Assembly (NCBI RefSeq): GCF_001423745.1
Contig: NZ_LMPC01000026.1
Span: 63,250-127,249 of the forward strand
Direction: 5' to 3'
Origin: Arthrobacter sp. Leaf337
Lineage (GTDB): Bacteria; Actinomycetota; Actinomycetes; Actinomycetales; Micrococcaceae
DNA length: 64,000 nucleotides
Positions 31,190 through 40,393 of this stretch are shown one piece after another; the stretch's first letter is position 1, and every line of letters starts with the position of its first letter. The notes beneath the pieces were generated by a model. The model did no database searches. It was not told where the DNA came from and worked only from the letters and a program-made list of their open reading frames with translations. The translations under genes were made by a program, and so were the position numbers.

Positions 31190-32712
31190 GATTGCTTGCC
31201 CTCTTCTGTAGGTGCCGGGGTGCTTGAGGAATCCAGGGGCGGCTGTGCCGCGGCTGTTTCGCTGACCGGCGCCGTTGCCCCCGCGGCTTCGGCCAGTACT
31301 GCTGAGATGGAGCCCGGGCGGTGCGAGACGACCCAGCCTTCGGCATTCCGCTGCTTGGCCACCGAGATGGCCAGCGCGCCGGCGGGAACGTCCTGCCGGA
31401 TCACTGCGCCGGCCCCGCTGTAGGCGCCGTCACCCACCTGGACCGGAGCGACGAAGACCGTGTTGGAACCCGTGCGCACGCCGGAGCCGATCACGGTTCG
31501 GTGCTTGTGCTCGCCGTCGTAGTTGGCCGTGATGTTGCCGCAACCGATGTTGGTGTCCTCGCCGATCTCCGCGTCGCCGGCGTAGCCGAGGTGCGACAAT
31601 TTGGAACCGCGGCCGATAGTGACGTTCTTGGTCTCGTAGAAGGCGCCGATCTTGCCGGTCTCCCCCAGCACCGTTCCCGGGCGGAGGTAGGTGAACGGCC
31701 CGACGCTCGCGTTCGCGCCGATCACGGCTCCGGAGCCGTGCGTCCGCGTCACCTTGGCGCCCTCGCCAATGGTGACGTCAGTCAGCGTGGTGTCAGGCCC
31801 GACGACGGCATCCCTCGCCACGGTCGTGGCGCCGTGCAGCTGGGTGTTGGGCAGGATCCGGACGTCCTCTGCGAGCGTCACCGTTGAGTCGATCCAGGTG
31901 GTGGCGGGGTCCACGACCGTAACTCCGGCGCGCATCCAGGCCTCCACCGTGCGCCGGTTGTGTTCGGCTCCCAATGCCGAGAGCTGGACACGGTCGTTGG
32001 CACCTTCCACCTGCCAGCGGTCGTTGGTGACCACAGCGGCCACCCTCCCGCCGGCCGCGCGGGCAATGCCCAAAACGTCGGTGAGGTACATCTCGCCCTG
32101 GGCATTGTCCGTGGTGACGTGGGCCAGGGCATCGCGGAGGACGGCGGCGTCGAAAGCGTAGATCCCGGAATTAATTTCGCGGATTTCACGTTCCTCGTCG
32201 GAGGCGTCCTTGTGCTCGCGGATTCCCGTGACAGTGCCGTCGGCCGCCCGCAGGATGCGGCCGTAGCCTGCGGCGTCGTCCAGGACCGCGGTCAGGACTG
32301 TGACGGCGTTGCCTTCGTCTTCGTGGATGAGGACCAGCTCGGCAAGCAGCTCCGCCGAGAGCAGCGGCACGTCGCCGTAGGTGACCACCACGGTGCCGCT
32401 GAGCGGACCGTCGGCGTCGAGGGCTTCCAGCGCCGCCTGCACCGCGCGGCCGGTGCCGGGGACTTCATCCTGGTCCACGATCAGCGCTGCGGGATCGAGC
32501 CGGGAGACGTGTGCGGCCACGAGGTCGCGCTCGTGCCGGACCACAAGGGCCAGTTGACGGGGGTCGATGGTGCGGGCGGCACGCAGGGCGTGGCCAACCA
32601 GCGACCGGCCGCCGATTTCGTGGAGAATCTTGGGCGTCCGGGATTTCATCCGGGTACCGGCACCTGCAGCTAGGACGATGACGGCGGCGGGGCCGGTTGT
32701 CTCGGGGCTCAC
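31186..32712 (-). CDS. glmU: Bifunctional GlmU (GlcNAc-1-P uridyltransferase / GlcN-1-P acetyltransferase)
   Basis: A 508-residue two-domain enzyme making UDP-GlcNAc. The pyrophosphorylase motif LAAGAGTRMKSRTPK is near the N-terminus, and a left-handed beta-helix acetyltransferase domain follows (YLRPGTVLGETGKIGAFYET, NITANYDGEHKHRT). A ~40-residue Ala/Pro-rich tail extends the C-terminus, as in other actinobacterial GlmU. UDP-GlcNAc is the precursor of peptidoglycan, and may also feed the glycan locus on the left of this window. Confidence 0.96.
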   Translation of the reverse strand: MSPETTGPAAVIVLAAGAGTRMKSRTPKILHEIGGRSLVGHALRAARTIDPRQLALVVRHERDLVAAHVSRLDPAALIVDQDEVPGTGRAVQAALEALDADGPLSGTVVVTYGDVPLLSAELLAELVLIHEDEGNAVTVLTAVLDDAAGYGRILRAADGTVTGIREHKDASDEEREIREINSGIYAFDAAVLRDALAHVTTDNAQGEMYLTDVLGIARAAGGRVAAVVTNDRWQVEGANDRVQLSALGAEHNRRTVEAWMRAGVTVVDPATTWIDSTVTLAEDVRILPNTQLHGATTVARDAVVGPDTTLTDVTIGEGAKVTRTHGSGAVIGANASVGPFTYLRPGTVLGETGKIGAFYETKNVTIGRGSKLSHLGYAGDAEIGEDTNIGCGNITANYDGEHKHRTVIGSGVRTGSNTVFVAPVQVGDGAYSGAGAVIRQDVPAGALAISVAKQRNAEGWVVSHRPGSISAVLAEAAGATAPVSETAAAQPPLDSSSTPAPTEEGKQS

Positions 32713-32803
32713 GTACAGGCTCTCCTTGCTTGGTGGATCTCAGTTGCGCACTTTCACACCTTCGCCGGTCTGTTCCGGATCCGGGACCCGTCTACAGCGG
32801 CAG

Positions 32804-32875
32804 TTCCGCCCATAGGATTCGAACCTATACTCCACGGCTCCAAAGGCCGGGGTGCTGCCATTACACCAGGGCGGA
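32804..32875 (-). tRNA. tRNA-Gln (anticodon UUG)
   Basis: The minus strand folds as a tRNA: acceptor stem TCCGCCC/GGGCGGA, a D-arm with GGTGTAATGGCAGCA, an anticodon stem CGGC/GCCG around CTTTGGA (anticodon TTG), a T-arm with GGTTCGAATCC, and discriminator A. CCA is not encoded. It lies directly upstream of glmU on the same strand. Confidence 0.95.
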
Positions 32876-32980
32876 CCGTGCCCGGACCCGCAGCCCCGTG
32901 GCACGAGAACCAATTCTGCCACGAAGGTCGGCGCACTTGCGACTCGGGGCCCTGCGCATCCCTTAAGGCATGATGGGACG

Positions 32981-33667
32981 GTGAGCAAGATCAACGGTGC
33001 GCCCGATGGCGCCGGAAACCCTCCCGGCAGGCCCGTCAGGGCACCCGGATACGTCCCCCGGCCCCGGATGACCGGTGCGCAGCGTCGCTCACAGCTGATC
33101 GACATCGGACGCGGGCTCTTCGCCATCCGGGGCCTTGACGGCACCACGATCGAAGAGATTGCGGCGGCTGCGGGCGTGTCGAAGCCCGTGATCTACGAGC
33201 ACTTCGGGTCCAAGGAAGGCCTCTACACCCAGGTGGTGGAGTACGAGTTCCGGATCCTGCTGGCCGCCATCAATGACGCCCTCACGGACGAAGCCAAGCC
33301 ACGTGTCCAGGTGGAGCGGGCAGCACTGGCCCTGTTGACGTACATCGAGGACCGTACCGACGGATTCCGGATCCTGATGCGCGACGCACCGCCGTCGCAG
33401 CCCGAAGGCGCCTTCTCCACGCTGCTCTCCCACGTCACCGCGCGGGTGGAGCACATCCTGTCTGACGAGTTCGCCCGCCGCGGGTTCAGCGCGGCCGACG
33501 GTGCCATGTACGCCCAGATGCTGGTAGGCATGGTGGCCATGACCGGGCAGTGGTGGCAGGACAGCCGGACCCCTGACAAGCGCGCCGTGGCCGCCCACCT
33601 GGTGAACCTCGCCTGGAACGGTCTCACGGGTCTGCAGAAGGAACCGGAGCTCCGGTCCGAGGCCTAG
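32981..33667 (+). CDS. TetR/AcrR family transcriptional regulator
   Basis: A 228-residue regulator with an N-terminal Pro/Arg-rich segment and a TetR helix-turn-helix (IDIGRGLFAIRGLDGTTIEE, then AAAAGVSKPVIYEHFGSKEGLY). The C-terminal helical domain would bind an unknown ligand. The GTG at 32981 is chosen because longer frames run back into the tRNA gene. It is divergent from glmU and the tRNA. Its target is not evident. Confidence 0.88.
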   Translation: MSKINGAPDGAGNPPGRPVRAPGYVPRPRMTGAQRRSQLIDIGRGLFAIRGLDGTTIEEIAAAAGVSKPVIYEHFGSKEGLYTQVVEYEFRILLAAINDALTDEAKPRVQVERAALALLTYIEDRTDGFRILMRDAPPSQPEGAFSTLLSHVTARVEHILSDEFARRGFSAADGAMYAQMLVGMVAMTGQWWQDSRTPDKRAVAAHLVNLAWNGLTGLQKEPELRSEA

Positions 33668-33736
33668 TCTTATGGTCACCTTCGCGGCGCAGTGGCCCTT
33701 CGCCGTCGCTTAGACACGGCGCAAATGGGCCCCTGC

Positions 33737-33751
33737 GGTCGCTGAGCGACC
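33737..33751. terminator. Small hairpin in the tetR/ABC-F convergent gap
   Basis: GGTCGC-TGA-GCGACC in the 174-bp gap between the tetR stop and the convergent ABC-F stop. The gap also holds repeated GCGCCGCGATGCGC-like words. Nothing else was recognised in it. Confidence 0.35.
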
Positions 33752-33841
33752 TCCGGAACCCGATGCGCCGCGATGCGCTCCTACGCGAAGGTCCCCCGCA
33801 CCGCCATTGCCGACTCGCCCGCCTTGCTGCCACCCTGGTGG

Positions 33842-35677
33842 TTATTCGCCCAGGACTTCCAGGGCATCCAGCCATTCGAGTTCCAGGGCTTCGCGTTCTT
33901 CGGCCAGGGTTTTGAGCTTCTTGTTCAGGTCGGCCATGGCGTCGAAGTCGTTGTCGGCCGTGCTCTTGACCATCTGGGCGTGGATCTTGTCTTCCTGCTG
34001 GGTCAGCTTGCCCAGCTGGCGGTCGATCCGGTTCTTGGCCTTGCGGGCGTCGCGCTTTTGGGCTTCCGAAGGGCCAGCCGGGCCGGCGGTGGCGGGTGCC
34101 GAGCTGCCGCTGGCGCCGATGACGGGGTTGCCGCCGCCTGTGATGGTGGAGCCGGCCACGGCACCTTCGCGCAGTTCGAGGTACTGGTCCACGCCGCGCG
34201 GCAGCGCGCGGATCTTGCCGTCGCCCAACAGCGCCATCTGGTGGTCGGTTACGCGCTCCAGCAGGTAGCGGTCGTGGCTCACCACAACGAGCGTGCCCGG
34301 CCAGCCGTCCAGGACGTCTTCGACGGCGGCGAGGGTGTCGGTGTCCAGGTCGTTGGTGGGCTCGTCGAGCATCAGCACGTTGGGTTCGCCAACGAGCAGG
34401 CGCAGGAGCTGGAGGCGGCGGCGTTCGCCACCTGACAGGTCCTTGACCGGGGTCCACTGCTTCTCATTGGTGAAGCCCAGCTGTTCCACCAGCTGGCCCG
34501 CGCTGAATTCCTTGCCGCCGACATTGAAGGACCGCTTTTCGCGTTCGATCACTTCGATGACGCGTAGGTCCTTGACGTCGTCCAGCTCCTTGACCTCCTG
34601 GGTCAGCACGGCGGTGACAACAGTCTTGCCGCGCTTGACCTTGCCGGACGTGGGCTGGATTTCGCCGTTGAGGAGTTTGAGCAGGGTGGTCTTGCCGGCG
34701 CCGTTGACGCCGACCAGCCCCAGCCGCTCCCCCGGTGCAAGGCGGAGTGTGATGTTGTCAAAGAGCTTCTGCCCGGGCTCGCCGCCGAGGAAGTCCAGCG
34801 ACACGTGCTCAAGGTCCAGCACATCTTTGCCGAGGCGCGCAGTGGCCATCTTGCTCAGGGCCATCGAGTCGCGCGGCTCCGGGACGTCCGCAATCAGCGC
34901 GTTGGCTGCCTCGATGCGGAATTTCGGCTTGGCGGTGCGGGCGGGCGCGCCGCGGCGCAGCCAGGCGAGTTCCTTCTTGACGAGCTGCTGGCGCTTGCCT
35001 TCCATTACGGAAGCCGAGCGGTCACGTTCGGCGCGGGCCAGGACGTAGGCCGCGTAGCCGCCTTCGAAGGGGTCCATGATTCCATCGTGGATTTCCCAGG
35101 TCTTATTGCAGACTTCGTCGAGGAACCAGCGGTCGTGGGTGACCACCAGGAAGGCGCCCTGGTTGGCGCGCCAGCGGGTCTTGAGGTGGCGGGACAGCCA
35201 GGCGACGCCTTCGACGTCGAGGTGGTTGGTGGGCTCATCGAGCATGATGACGTCGTGGTCTTCGATCAGCAGCTTGGCCAGCGCAACGCGGCGCTTCTGC
35301 CCGCCGGAGAGGGCGTGCACGTTGGCGTGCCAGTCGACGTCGGACACCAGGCCGCCCATCACCTCGCGGATCTGCGGGTTGCGGGCCCATTCGTAGTCCG
35401 CCTGGTCGCCCACGATAGCGGCACCGACCGTCAGGTCGCCGTCGAGCACATCGCTCTGGTCCAGGTAGCCAATGTTGACTTCGCTGCGTTTGGTGACGCG
35501 CCCGGAATCGGGCGTCGAGCGCATCGCCAGCAGGCGCATGAGGGTGGACTTGCCGTCGCCGTTGCGGCCCACCATGCCGATCCGGTCACCCTCTTCAAGG
35601 CCGAGGGTTACGCCGTCGAGGACGGTGCGGGTTGCATACGAGACCGTGAGGTTCTCGCCGCCGAGCAGGTGAGCCAC
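33842..35677 (-). CDS. ABC-F family ATPase (Uup/EttA-like)
   Basis: A 611-residue soluble protein with two ABC cassettes and no membrane segment. P-loops GRNGDGKST and GVNGAGKTT, signatures LSGGQKRR and LSGGERRR, and Walker B MLDEPTNHLD and MLDEPTNDLD are all intact. A C-terminal charged coiled coil (KRDARKAKNRIDRQLGKL...) follows. ABC-F proteins act on the ribosome in translation quality control or antibiotic protection. The GTG at 35677 begins just before the first cassette; longer frames would overlap ispE. It is downstream of ispE on the same strand, a common actinobacterial order. Confidence 0.92.
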   Translation of the reverse strand: MAHLLGGENLTVSYATRTVLDGVTLGLEEGDRIGMVGRNGDGKSTLMRLLAMRSTPDSGRVTKRSEVNIGYLDQSDVLDGDLTVGAAIVGDQADYEWARNPQIREVMGGLVSDVDWHANVHALSGGQKRRVALAKLLIEDHDVIMLDEPTNHLDVEGVAWLSRHLKTRWRANQGAFLVVTHDRWFLDEVCNKTWEIHDGIMDPFEGGYAAYVLARAERDRSASVMEGKRQQLVKKELAWLRRGAPARTAKPKFRIEAANALIADVPEPRDSMALSKMATARLGKDVLDLEHVSLDFLGGEPGQKLFDNITLRLAPGERLGLVGVNGAGKTTLLKLLNGEIQPTSGKVKRGKTVVTAVLTQEVKELDDVKDLRVIEVIEREKRSFNVGGKEFSAGQLVEQLGFTNEKQWTPVKDLSGGERRRLQLLRLLVGEPNVLMLDEPTNDLDTDTLAAVEDVLDGWPGTLVVVSHDRYLLERVTDHQMALLGDGKIRALPRGVDQYLELREGAVAGSTITGGGNPVIGASGSSAPATAGPAGPSEAQKRDARKAKNRIDRQLGKLTQQEDKIHAQMVKSTADNDFDAMADLNKKLKTLAEEREALELEWLDALEVLGE

Positions 35678-35739
35678 TGGGAACTGCTTTCTTCGGTGGA
35701 AATTCGTTGAACGTGAAGGATCGAACGGAGTCGAAAGTA

Positions 35740-36702
35740 CTAAAGGAGCGTATCGGAGATGATGCGGGCCCCGTGCACTGGTCCATGGACGGCCAGTGCG
35801 TTCAGGCCGTGATGACTGAGGTCTTCCGCGAGGCTGGCAGCCGCAGCGGGGCTGTGCGTGAGCAGGGCCACGGTGGGGCCGGAGCCTGAAACAAGTCCCG
35901 CGATCGCTCCGCACGATTCGCCAAGTCCAAGGATATCGCGCAGTCCCGGCGCCAGCTCAATGGAGGCGCGTTGGAGGTCGTTGACCAGGACGCGGCTCAA
36001 GGCGTCCGCGTCCCCGCTGCGCAGCGCCTGCAGGATCTTTGGATCCACGGCGTCGGGCTCTTCCACGGTGATGCCTTCGGCCAGGCGAAGGCGGTCCAGG
36101 GTGCGGAAGACCTCCGGCGTGGACAGCCCGTAGTCAGCTGTGACCAGGACCCAGTCCATTTGCGCTTTGGCCAGCGCTGGAGACAACTCGTCCCCTACGC
36201 CTAGTCCGACGGCTGTGCCGCCGAGCAGGGAAAACGGGACGTCGGCCCCGAGCTCTGCGGCCAGGTGGGCGAGTTCGTCGCGGGACAGCCCGCTGTTCCA
36301 GAGGGCGTCGCACGCGAGCAGCGTGGCTGCCGCGTCTGCTGAGCCGCCCCCCATGCCGCCGGCCACCGGGACCCGCTTGGTGATTTCCAGGTGGACACCG
36401 GTGGAGTGCTCAGACACGTCGGCCATGATGGCTGCCGCCTTGTAAGCGAGATTCCGTTCGTCGAGCGGTATGTCCACGTCTGCCAGGTCCAGCGTGCTGG
36501 CCGGACTGATGCTGACCGTGATGCCCTCCGCGGGAGTGCTGGTGGCGGCCACTTCCTCATAGAGGGAAACGGCCAGGTAGACACTGGCAACGGAATGGTA
36601 GCCGTCCTCACGCAGCGGGCCCACATCCAGCGAGACGTTGATTTTGCCGGGAGCCTTGACCCGGACCGTCCTCGCGGCAAAGCGCCCTCTCACTGCGTTC
36701 AT
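35740..36702 (-). CDS. ispE: 4-diphosphocytidyl-2-C-methyl-D-erythritol kinase
   Basis: A 320-residue GHMP kinase of the MEP isoprenoid pathway. It phosphorylates CDP-ME using ATP. The N-terminal VRVKAPGKINVSL, the ATP-binding glycine loop PVAGGMGGGSADAAA and the C-terminal LVSGSGPTVALL are characteristic. It follows rsmA by about 80 bases on the same strand, the conserved rsmA-ispE pairing. Confidence 0.96.
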   Translation of the reverse strand: MNAVRGRFAARTVRVKAPGKINVSLDVGPLREDGYHSVASVYLAVSLYEEVAATSTPAEGITVSISPASTLDLADVDIPLDERNLAYKAAAIMADVSEHSTGVHLEITKRVPVAGGMGGGSADAAATLLACDALWNSGLSRDELAHLAAELGADVPFSLLGGTAVGLGVGDELSPALAKAQMDWVLVTADYGLSTPEVFRTLDRLRLAEGITVEEPDAVDPKILQALRSGDADALSRVLVNDLQRASIELAPGLRDILGLGESCGAIAGLVSGSGPTVALLTHSPAAAASLAEDLSHHGLNALAVHGPVHGARIISDTLL

Positions 36703-36784
36703 GAGTCCAAGCTATGGCATGGCAGCGTCAGGCTCCAAGCATGCGCCCCCATGGAAACACCCGATGCGGCAGCGCCCCCGGGCC

Positions 36785-37672
36785 TCAACCCTGCTGGGCC
36801 TGGCGGGCTTCGGCAATCCGCGCGAACGCAGCGATGTCGATTACTTCGCCCCGTGCGGTGGGGTCAACACCTGCCGCCAGCAGGCACCGTTCGGCCTCCG
36901 CAGCGCTTCCGGCCCATCCTGCAAGGGCGGCCCGCAGGGTTTTCCGGCGCTGCGCGAACGCGGCGTCGATGACGGCGAAGACCTGTTCCCGCGTGGCCGA
37001 CGTCACGGGCGGCTCACGGCGGGTGAAGGCGACAAGCCCCGAGTGGATCTTGGGTGCAGGCCAGAAGACGTTCATGCCGATCACGCCGGCCTTGCGCATG
37101 CTGCTGTACCAGGCGGCCTTCACCGACGGCACGCCGTAGGTCTTGGAACCGGGGCCGGCCGCGAGCCGGTCCGCAACCTCGTCCTGGACCATGACCAGGC
37201 CGTGCCGGAGACTCGGGAAGTGCTGCAGGAGGTGGAGCACCACGGGCACCGCAACGTTGTACGGGAGGTTCGCCACGAGGGCGGTCGGTTCCACAGGCAG
37301 TTCCGTGACCCTCATGGCGTCGGCCAGCACCAGATGGAAATCCTTCGCGGCGTCGGGGCGCCATTGCTGCACGGTGCCCGGCAGTTTGGCGGCAAGGACC
37401 GGATCGATTTCGACGGCGACGACCGACTTGGCGGCGTCCAGCAATCCCAGGGTGAGCGAGCCCAGTCCGGGACCGACCTCAAGGACGGTCTCGTCGGCGT
37501 GGATGTCAGCGGCAGCGACGATCCGGCGGATGGTGTTGCCGTCGATCACGAAGTTCTGGCCCAGGGTCTTCGTGGGGCGGACCCCGATCTCCTCGGCGAG
37601 CCGGCGGACGTCGGAGGCGCCAAGAAGCGGTGCGGGCGCGGTGCCGGAGGCGGCGGGGGTCGGTTCAGTCAC
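36785..37672 (-). CDS. rsmA: 16S rRNA (adenine1518/1519-N6)-dimethyltransferase
   Basis: A 295-residue KsgA/RsmA enzyme. It dimethylates two adenosines in the 3' hairpin of 16S rRNA during 30S assembly. LGQNFVIDGNTIRRIV, the SAM-binding EVGPGLGSLT and the catalytic motif NLPYN are present. It lies in the usual rpf-rsmA-ispE order. Confidence 0.96.
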   Translation of the reverse strand: MTEPTPAASGTAPAPLLGASDVRRLAEEIGVRPTKTLGQNFVIDGNTIRRIVAAADIHADETVLEVGPGLGSLTLGLLDAAKSVVAVEIDPVLAAKLPGTVQQWRPDAAKDFHLVLADAMRVTELPVEPTALVANLPYNVAVPVVLHLLQHFPSLRHGLVMVQDEVADRLAAGPGSKTYGVPSVKAAWYSSMRKAGVIGMNVFWPAPKIHSGLVAFTRREPPVTSATREQVFAVIDAAFAQRRKTLRAALAGWAGSAAEAERCLLAAGVDPTARGEVIDIAAFARIAEARQAQQG

Positions 37673-37754
37673 CTAGGTATCCTATCCCGCCGGCCTGCGG
37701 CGGCACGGCGCGTGAAGCCCGACCGCGGGACGGGGACCGGGGACAAACTGGAAC

Positions 37755-37788
37755 GGCGAAGGGATACGGCGAAGGGATACGGCGAAGG
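37755..37788. repeat. 13-bp tandem repeat
   Basis: GGCGAAGGGATAC occurs twice in direct tandem (37755-37767, 37768-37780), followed by a partial third copy GGCGAAGG. It directly adjoins the rpf terminator hairpin. Confidence 0.85.
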
Positions 37789-37819
37789 CCGGGTCCGGTG
37801 TGATCCGGACCCGGCCTTC
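37784..37819 (-). terminator. Perfect 15-bp hairpin after rpf
   Basis: GAAGGCCGGGTCCGG (37784-37798) pairs perfectly with CCGGACCCGGCCTTC (37805-37819) around a 6-base loop. It lies downstream of the rpf stop. No U-tract is seen on the minus strand. Confidence 0.65.
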
Positions 37820-37886
37820 GATTCTGCCGCGGCGGTGGTCAGCTGCCGCGGCTGTTAGCACTGGTGCGCGTTACCTGAAGTGACTG

Positions 37887-39038
37887 TTAGCTGCTCGCGG
37901 CCCAGCCGCAGCCCCAGGGCTGGAGACCGCGCTGTGCGTACACGCGGTTGGCGATGTCGATCTGCTGTGCCTTGGTTGCGAGGCTGGCGTTGGGTGCATA
38001 CGCCCCGCCGCCGGAACCAATCCAGGTCTGGATGTCGAACTGCAGGCCGCCATAGTAGCCGTTGCCGGAGTTGATGGACCAGTTACCGGTGGATTCGCAC
38101 TGCGCGATCTTGTCCCACATGGCTTCGTTCATCATGGCGGGGGCTGCTGCACCGGTGTTCGCAGCGGCTTCAGCCTTGGGCTTTTCCTTGGTCCCCACCG
38201 AGACCTTTTCGGTCACGGGCTGGACGGAGACGGTCTCGGAGACGAGGGTCCGGGCGGCTTCGCGGCCGTCCACCAGCACCAGCTTGAAGTTCTTGTCCAC
38301 CTTGCCGGGGACACCGGCCTGGGTGACCTTCTTCTCGCCTACGAACAGATCGGCGCTTTCGGAACTCATCGTGTCGAAAGGAACCTCCTCGGACGTGGCA
38401 GCTGTCTTCGTGGAATCCACCCGGGACACCTTGATCGCCATGTCATTGACGACGTGGGCGTTCCGGGGCTGGGAAAGCCGGTCGCCGGCGCCGACGGTCA
38501 CTCCCGCGTCCTTGAGGACCTCAGCCACGGTTGCCGCAGTGGTGGTCGCTTTAGTGGCTTTGCCGTCCGCCAGGATGCTGACGGTCTTGGGCGTGGAGAT
38601 GGCCACAAAGGAACCGGAAACAGCCAGCTGGGCATCCTTCGGCACGGAGACTTCCGAGGCGCTGGCAACGCCGAGTTCCGTGACCAGTCCTTCGACATTG
38701 GCCGAGGTGGTGTTGATGGTCTTTTCGGCCCCGTCGAGGCTGATCTTCACAGCCTTGGCGAGATTGACGTTGATGACTGAGCCATCCTCCACGCGGGCGT
38801 CCGCAGACGGGGATACCCGGTCCGCGGCCTGCAGCTCCACCTTGGCACTCTTGACCACTTGGCCTACGGTCCCGCCGAAGGTCTGGACGGAGCTGACTTT
38901 GCCGTCCACGTTCAGGGTGACTGTTTTGTTGTTGCCTACGAAGGCCACGAGGCCCAGCACGAGTGCCGAGAGCACAAGCAGCTGGGCGCCGACCTTGACG
39001 AAACTGAATTTACCGTCCGAAGTGAAGAACTTGACCAC
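37887..39038 (-). CDS. rpf: Resuscitation-promoting factor (DUF348-G5-transglycosylase)
   Basis: A 383-residue exported protein. A membrane/signal segment (KVGAQLLVLSALVLGLVAFV) precedes three DUF348 repeats (each like TVTLNVDGK..VQTFGGTVGQVV), a G5 domain (VPFDT...VTQAGVPGKVDKNFKL...) and a C-terminal lysozyme-like Rpf domain (MWDKIAQCESTGNW with the catalytic Glu, NGYYGGLQFDIQTW). Rpf muralytic enzymes cleave peptidoglycan during growth resumption. The GTG at 39038 gives VVKFFTSDGKFSF as N-terminus; an ATG at 39062 is possible, and neither has a strong ribosome site. I see no convincing c-di-AMP riboswitch upstream. Confidence 0.92.
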   Translation of the reverse strand: MVKFFTSDGKFSFVKVGAQLLVLSALVLGLVAFVGNNKTVTLNVDGKVSSVQTFGGTVGQVVKSAKVELQAADRVSPSADARVEDGSVINVNLAKAVKISLDGAEKTINTTSANVEGLVTELGVASASEVSVPKDAQLAVSGSFVAISTPKTVSILADGKATKATTTAATVAEVLKDAGVTVGAGDRLSQPRNAHVVNDMAIKVSRVDSTKTAATSEEVPFDTMSSESADLFVGEKKVTQAGVPGKVDKNFKLVLVDGREAARTLVSETVSVQPVTEKVSVGTKEKPKAEAAANTGAAAPAMMNEAMWDKIAQCESTGNWSINSGNGYYGGLQFDIQTWIGSGGGAYAPNASLATKAQQIDIANRVYAQRGLQPWGCGWAASS

Positions 39039-39332
39039 GATTGCCCGTAACTCTAGGACCATCCGGGCACGGGGAAAAACGCACATCACCCACCGACGCA
39101 AACACCCTCAGGGCAACTCCGGACATGGTCCGGATGTTTGCAGCAGACGTGTGCGCCGCCATACTCAGGACTCCGCAGACCCGCCTCTCGGCAGGTCCGG
39201 AACTGAGCGAAATTATCCGAAGGCCTTCCCCGACCCCGGCTAATAGTTATCCACTGTAACCGAAGCGTTATAAAGCAGCCAAGATATTGTGCATACCTGG
39301 TATTCCTGACGGTTCCCTGAGAGAGGTCGTTG

Positions 39333-40220
39333 CTAGTCCCAGGATCCGTATGCCTGCAGGGAATTTTGGGCTATTTGGGCACAAATGTCTGACAAATCAG
39401 TGCTTGTCAACTCGGCCATTGCCCGGACCGTATGCGGGATGAGGTAACTGGCGTTGGGGCGGCCGCGGAAGGGGTGCGGGGTCAGGAAGGGCGCATCCGT
39501 TTCCACCAGGACCCTGGCAGGGTCGGCAATCGCAAGCGCTTCTCGCAGGTTGGCGGCGTTCTTGAACGTGACAGTGCCCGCGAAGGACATGTACCAGCCT
39601 TCGTTGTTGCAGGTCCGGGCGAGCTGTTCGTCTCCGGAGAAGCAATGGAACACCACCCGCTCCGGGGCGCCCTCTTCGCGCAGGACCTGGACGACGTCGT
39701 CGTGGGCGTCGCGGTCATGGATCTGCAGCGTCAGGCCGAGGCGCTTGGCAATGTCGATGTGGCGCCGGAACGAGTACCGCTGGTGCTTCAGCCCCTCCCC
39801 CTCGGTGCGGAAGAAATCCAGGCCCGTCTCACCAATGGCGCGGATCCTGGGATGCGCTGCCAGGGCTTCAATCTCGGCCAGCGCATCCTCCAGCTCACCG
39901 CGGGCTGCATAGTCCGGGGCGTCGTTGGGGTGGATGGCAACAGCACCGAGAAGACGCCGGTCCAGGTCAACGGCCTGCACCGTGAACCTGGAGGACTCCA
40001 GGTCGCAGCCAACCTGCACGGCTCCCTGCACGCCCACTGACGCGGCCACGTCCAGGGCGGCAGCCACCTCCACCTTCACGTCGGCGTTGGGGAAGTCCAG
40101 GTGCGTGTGGTTGTCCATGACCGGGACGGGCAGCGGCTCGGGAGCGGGCGGATAGCCCTGCCGGCCGGAGCCGTCGCTTCCGGGCACGCGAAACGGGGCT
40201 GGCGTCAACGGGGTGTTCAT
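39333..40220 (-). CDS. tatD: TatD family metal-dependent hydrolase
   Basis: A 295-residue TIM-barrel hydrolase with an extra ~35-residue N-terminus. Metal-site motifs VMDNHTHLDFP, AIGETGLDFFR, LQIHDRDAHDD, VVFHCFSGD and LVETDAPFLTP are all present. TatD proteins are Mg-dependent 3'-5' nucleases. It lies upstream of rpf and rsmA on the same strand. It is divergent from the moxR operon. Confidence 0.93.
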   Translation of the reverse strand: MNTPLTPAPFRVPGSDGSGRQGYPPAPEPLPVPVMDNHTHLDFPNADVKVEVAAALDVAASVGVQGAVQVGCDLESSRFTVQAVDLDRRLLGAVAIHPNDAPDYAARGELEDALAEIEALAAHPRIRAIGETGLDFFRTEGEGLKHQRYSFRRHIDIAKRLGLTLQIHDRDAHDDVVQVLREEGAPERVVFHCFSGDEQLARTCNNEGWYMSFAGTVTFKNAANLREALAIADPARVLVETDAPFLTPHPFRGRPNASYLIPHTVRAMAELTSTDLSDICAQIAQNSLQAYGSWD

Positions 40221-40393
40221 CCTTCTACCCTAGCTTCCCGGGCATTCCGGATCCTGCCGGGAAATACCGGAACTCTCTGTTAGCTCCGGCAGTTGTGTTA
40301 GTAGTCTGGTGGCATACGGGCGAACGCCCGACGGCGGGCGCCGGCACTTCCTGCCAACCCGTGCCAGGCTTCCCCAGGTCTGAAAGGCTGCCG

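Noticed and set aside
33668..33841. Possible mobile repeat element in the tetR/ABC-F gap
   Set aside because: Several GC-rich repeated words are present, but no clear unit boundaries or second copy in the window.
35678..35914. Longer start for the ABC-F gene at 35914
   Set aside because: It would run into ispE; the family N-terminus begins at the GTG at 35677.
39039..39332. Possible c-di-AMP (ydaO) riboswitch upstream of rpf
   Set aside because: Such elements are known before actinobacterial rpf genes, but I could not match the conserved core by eye.
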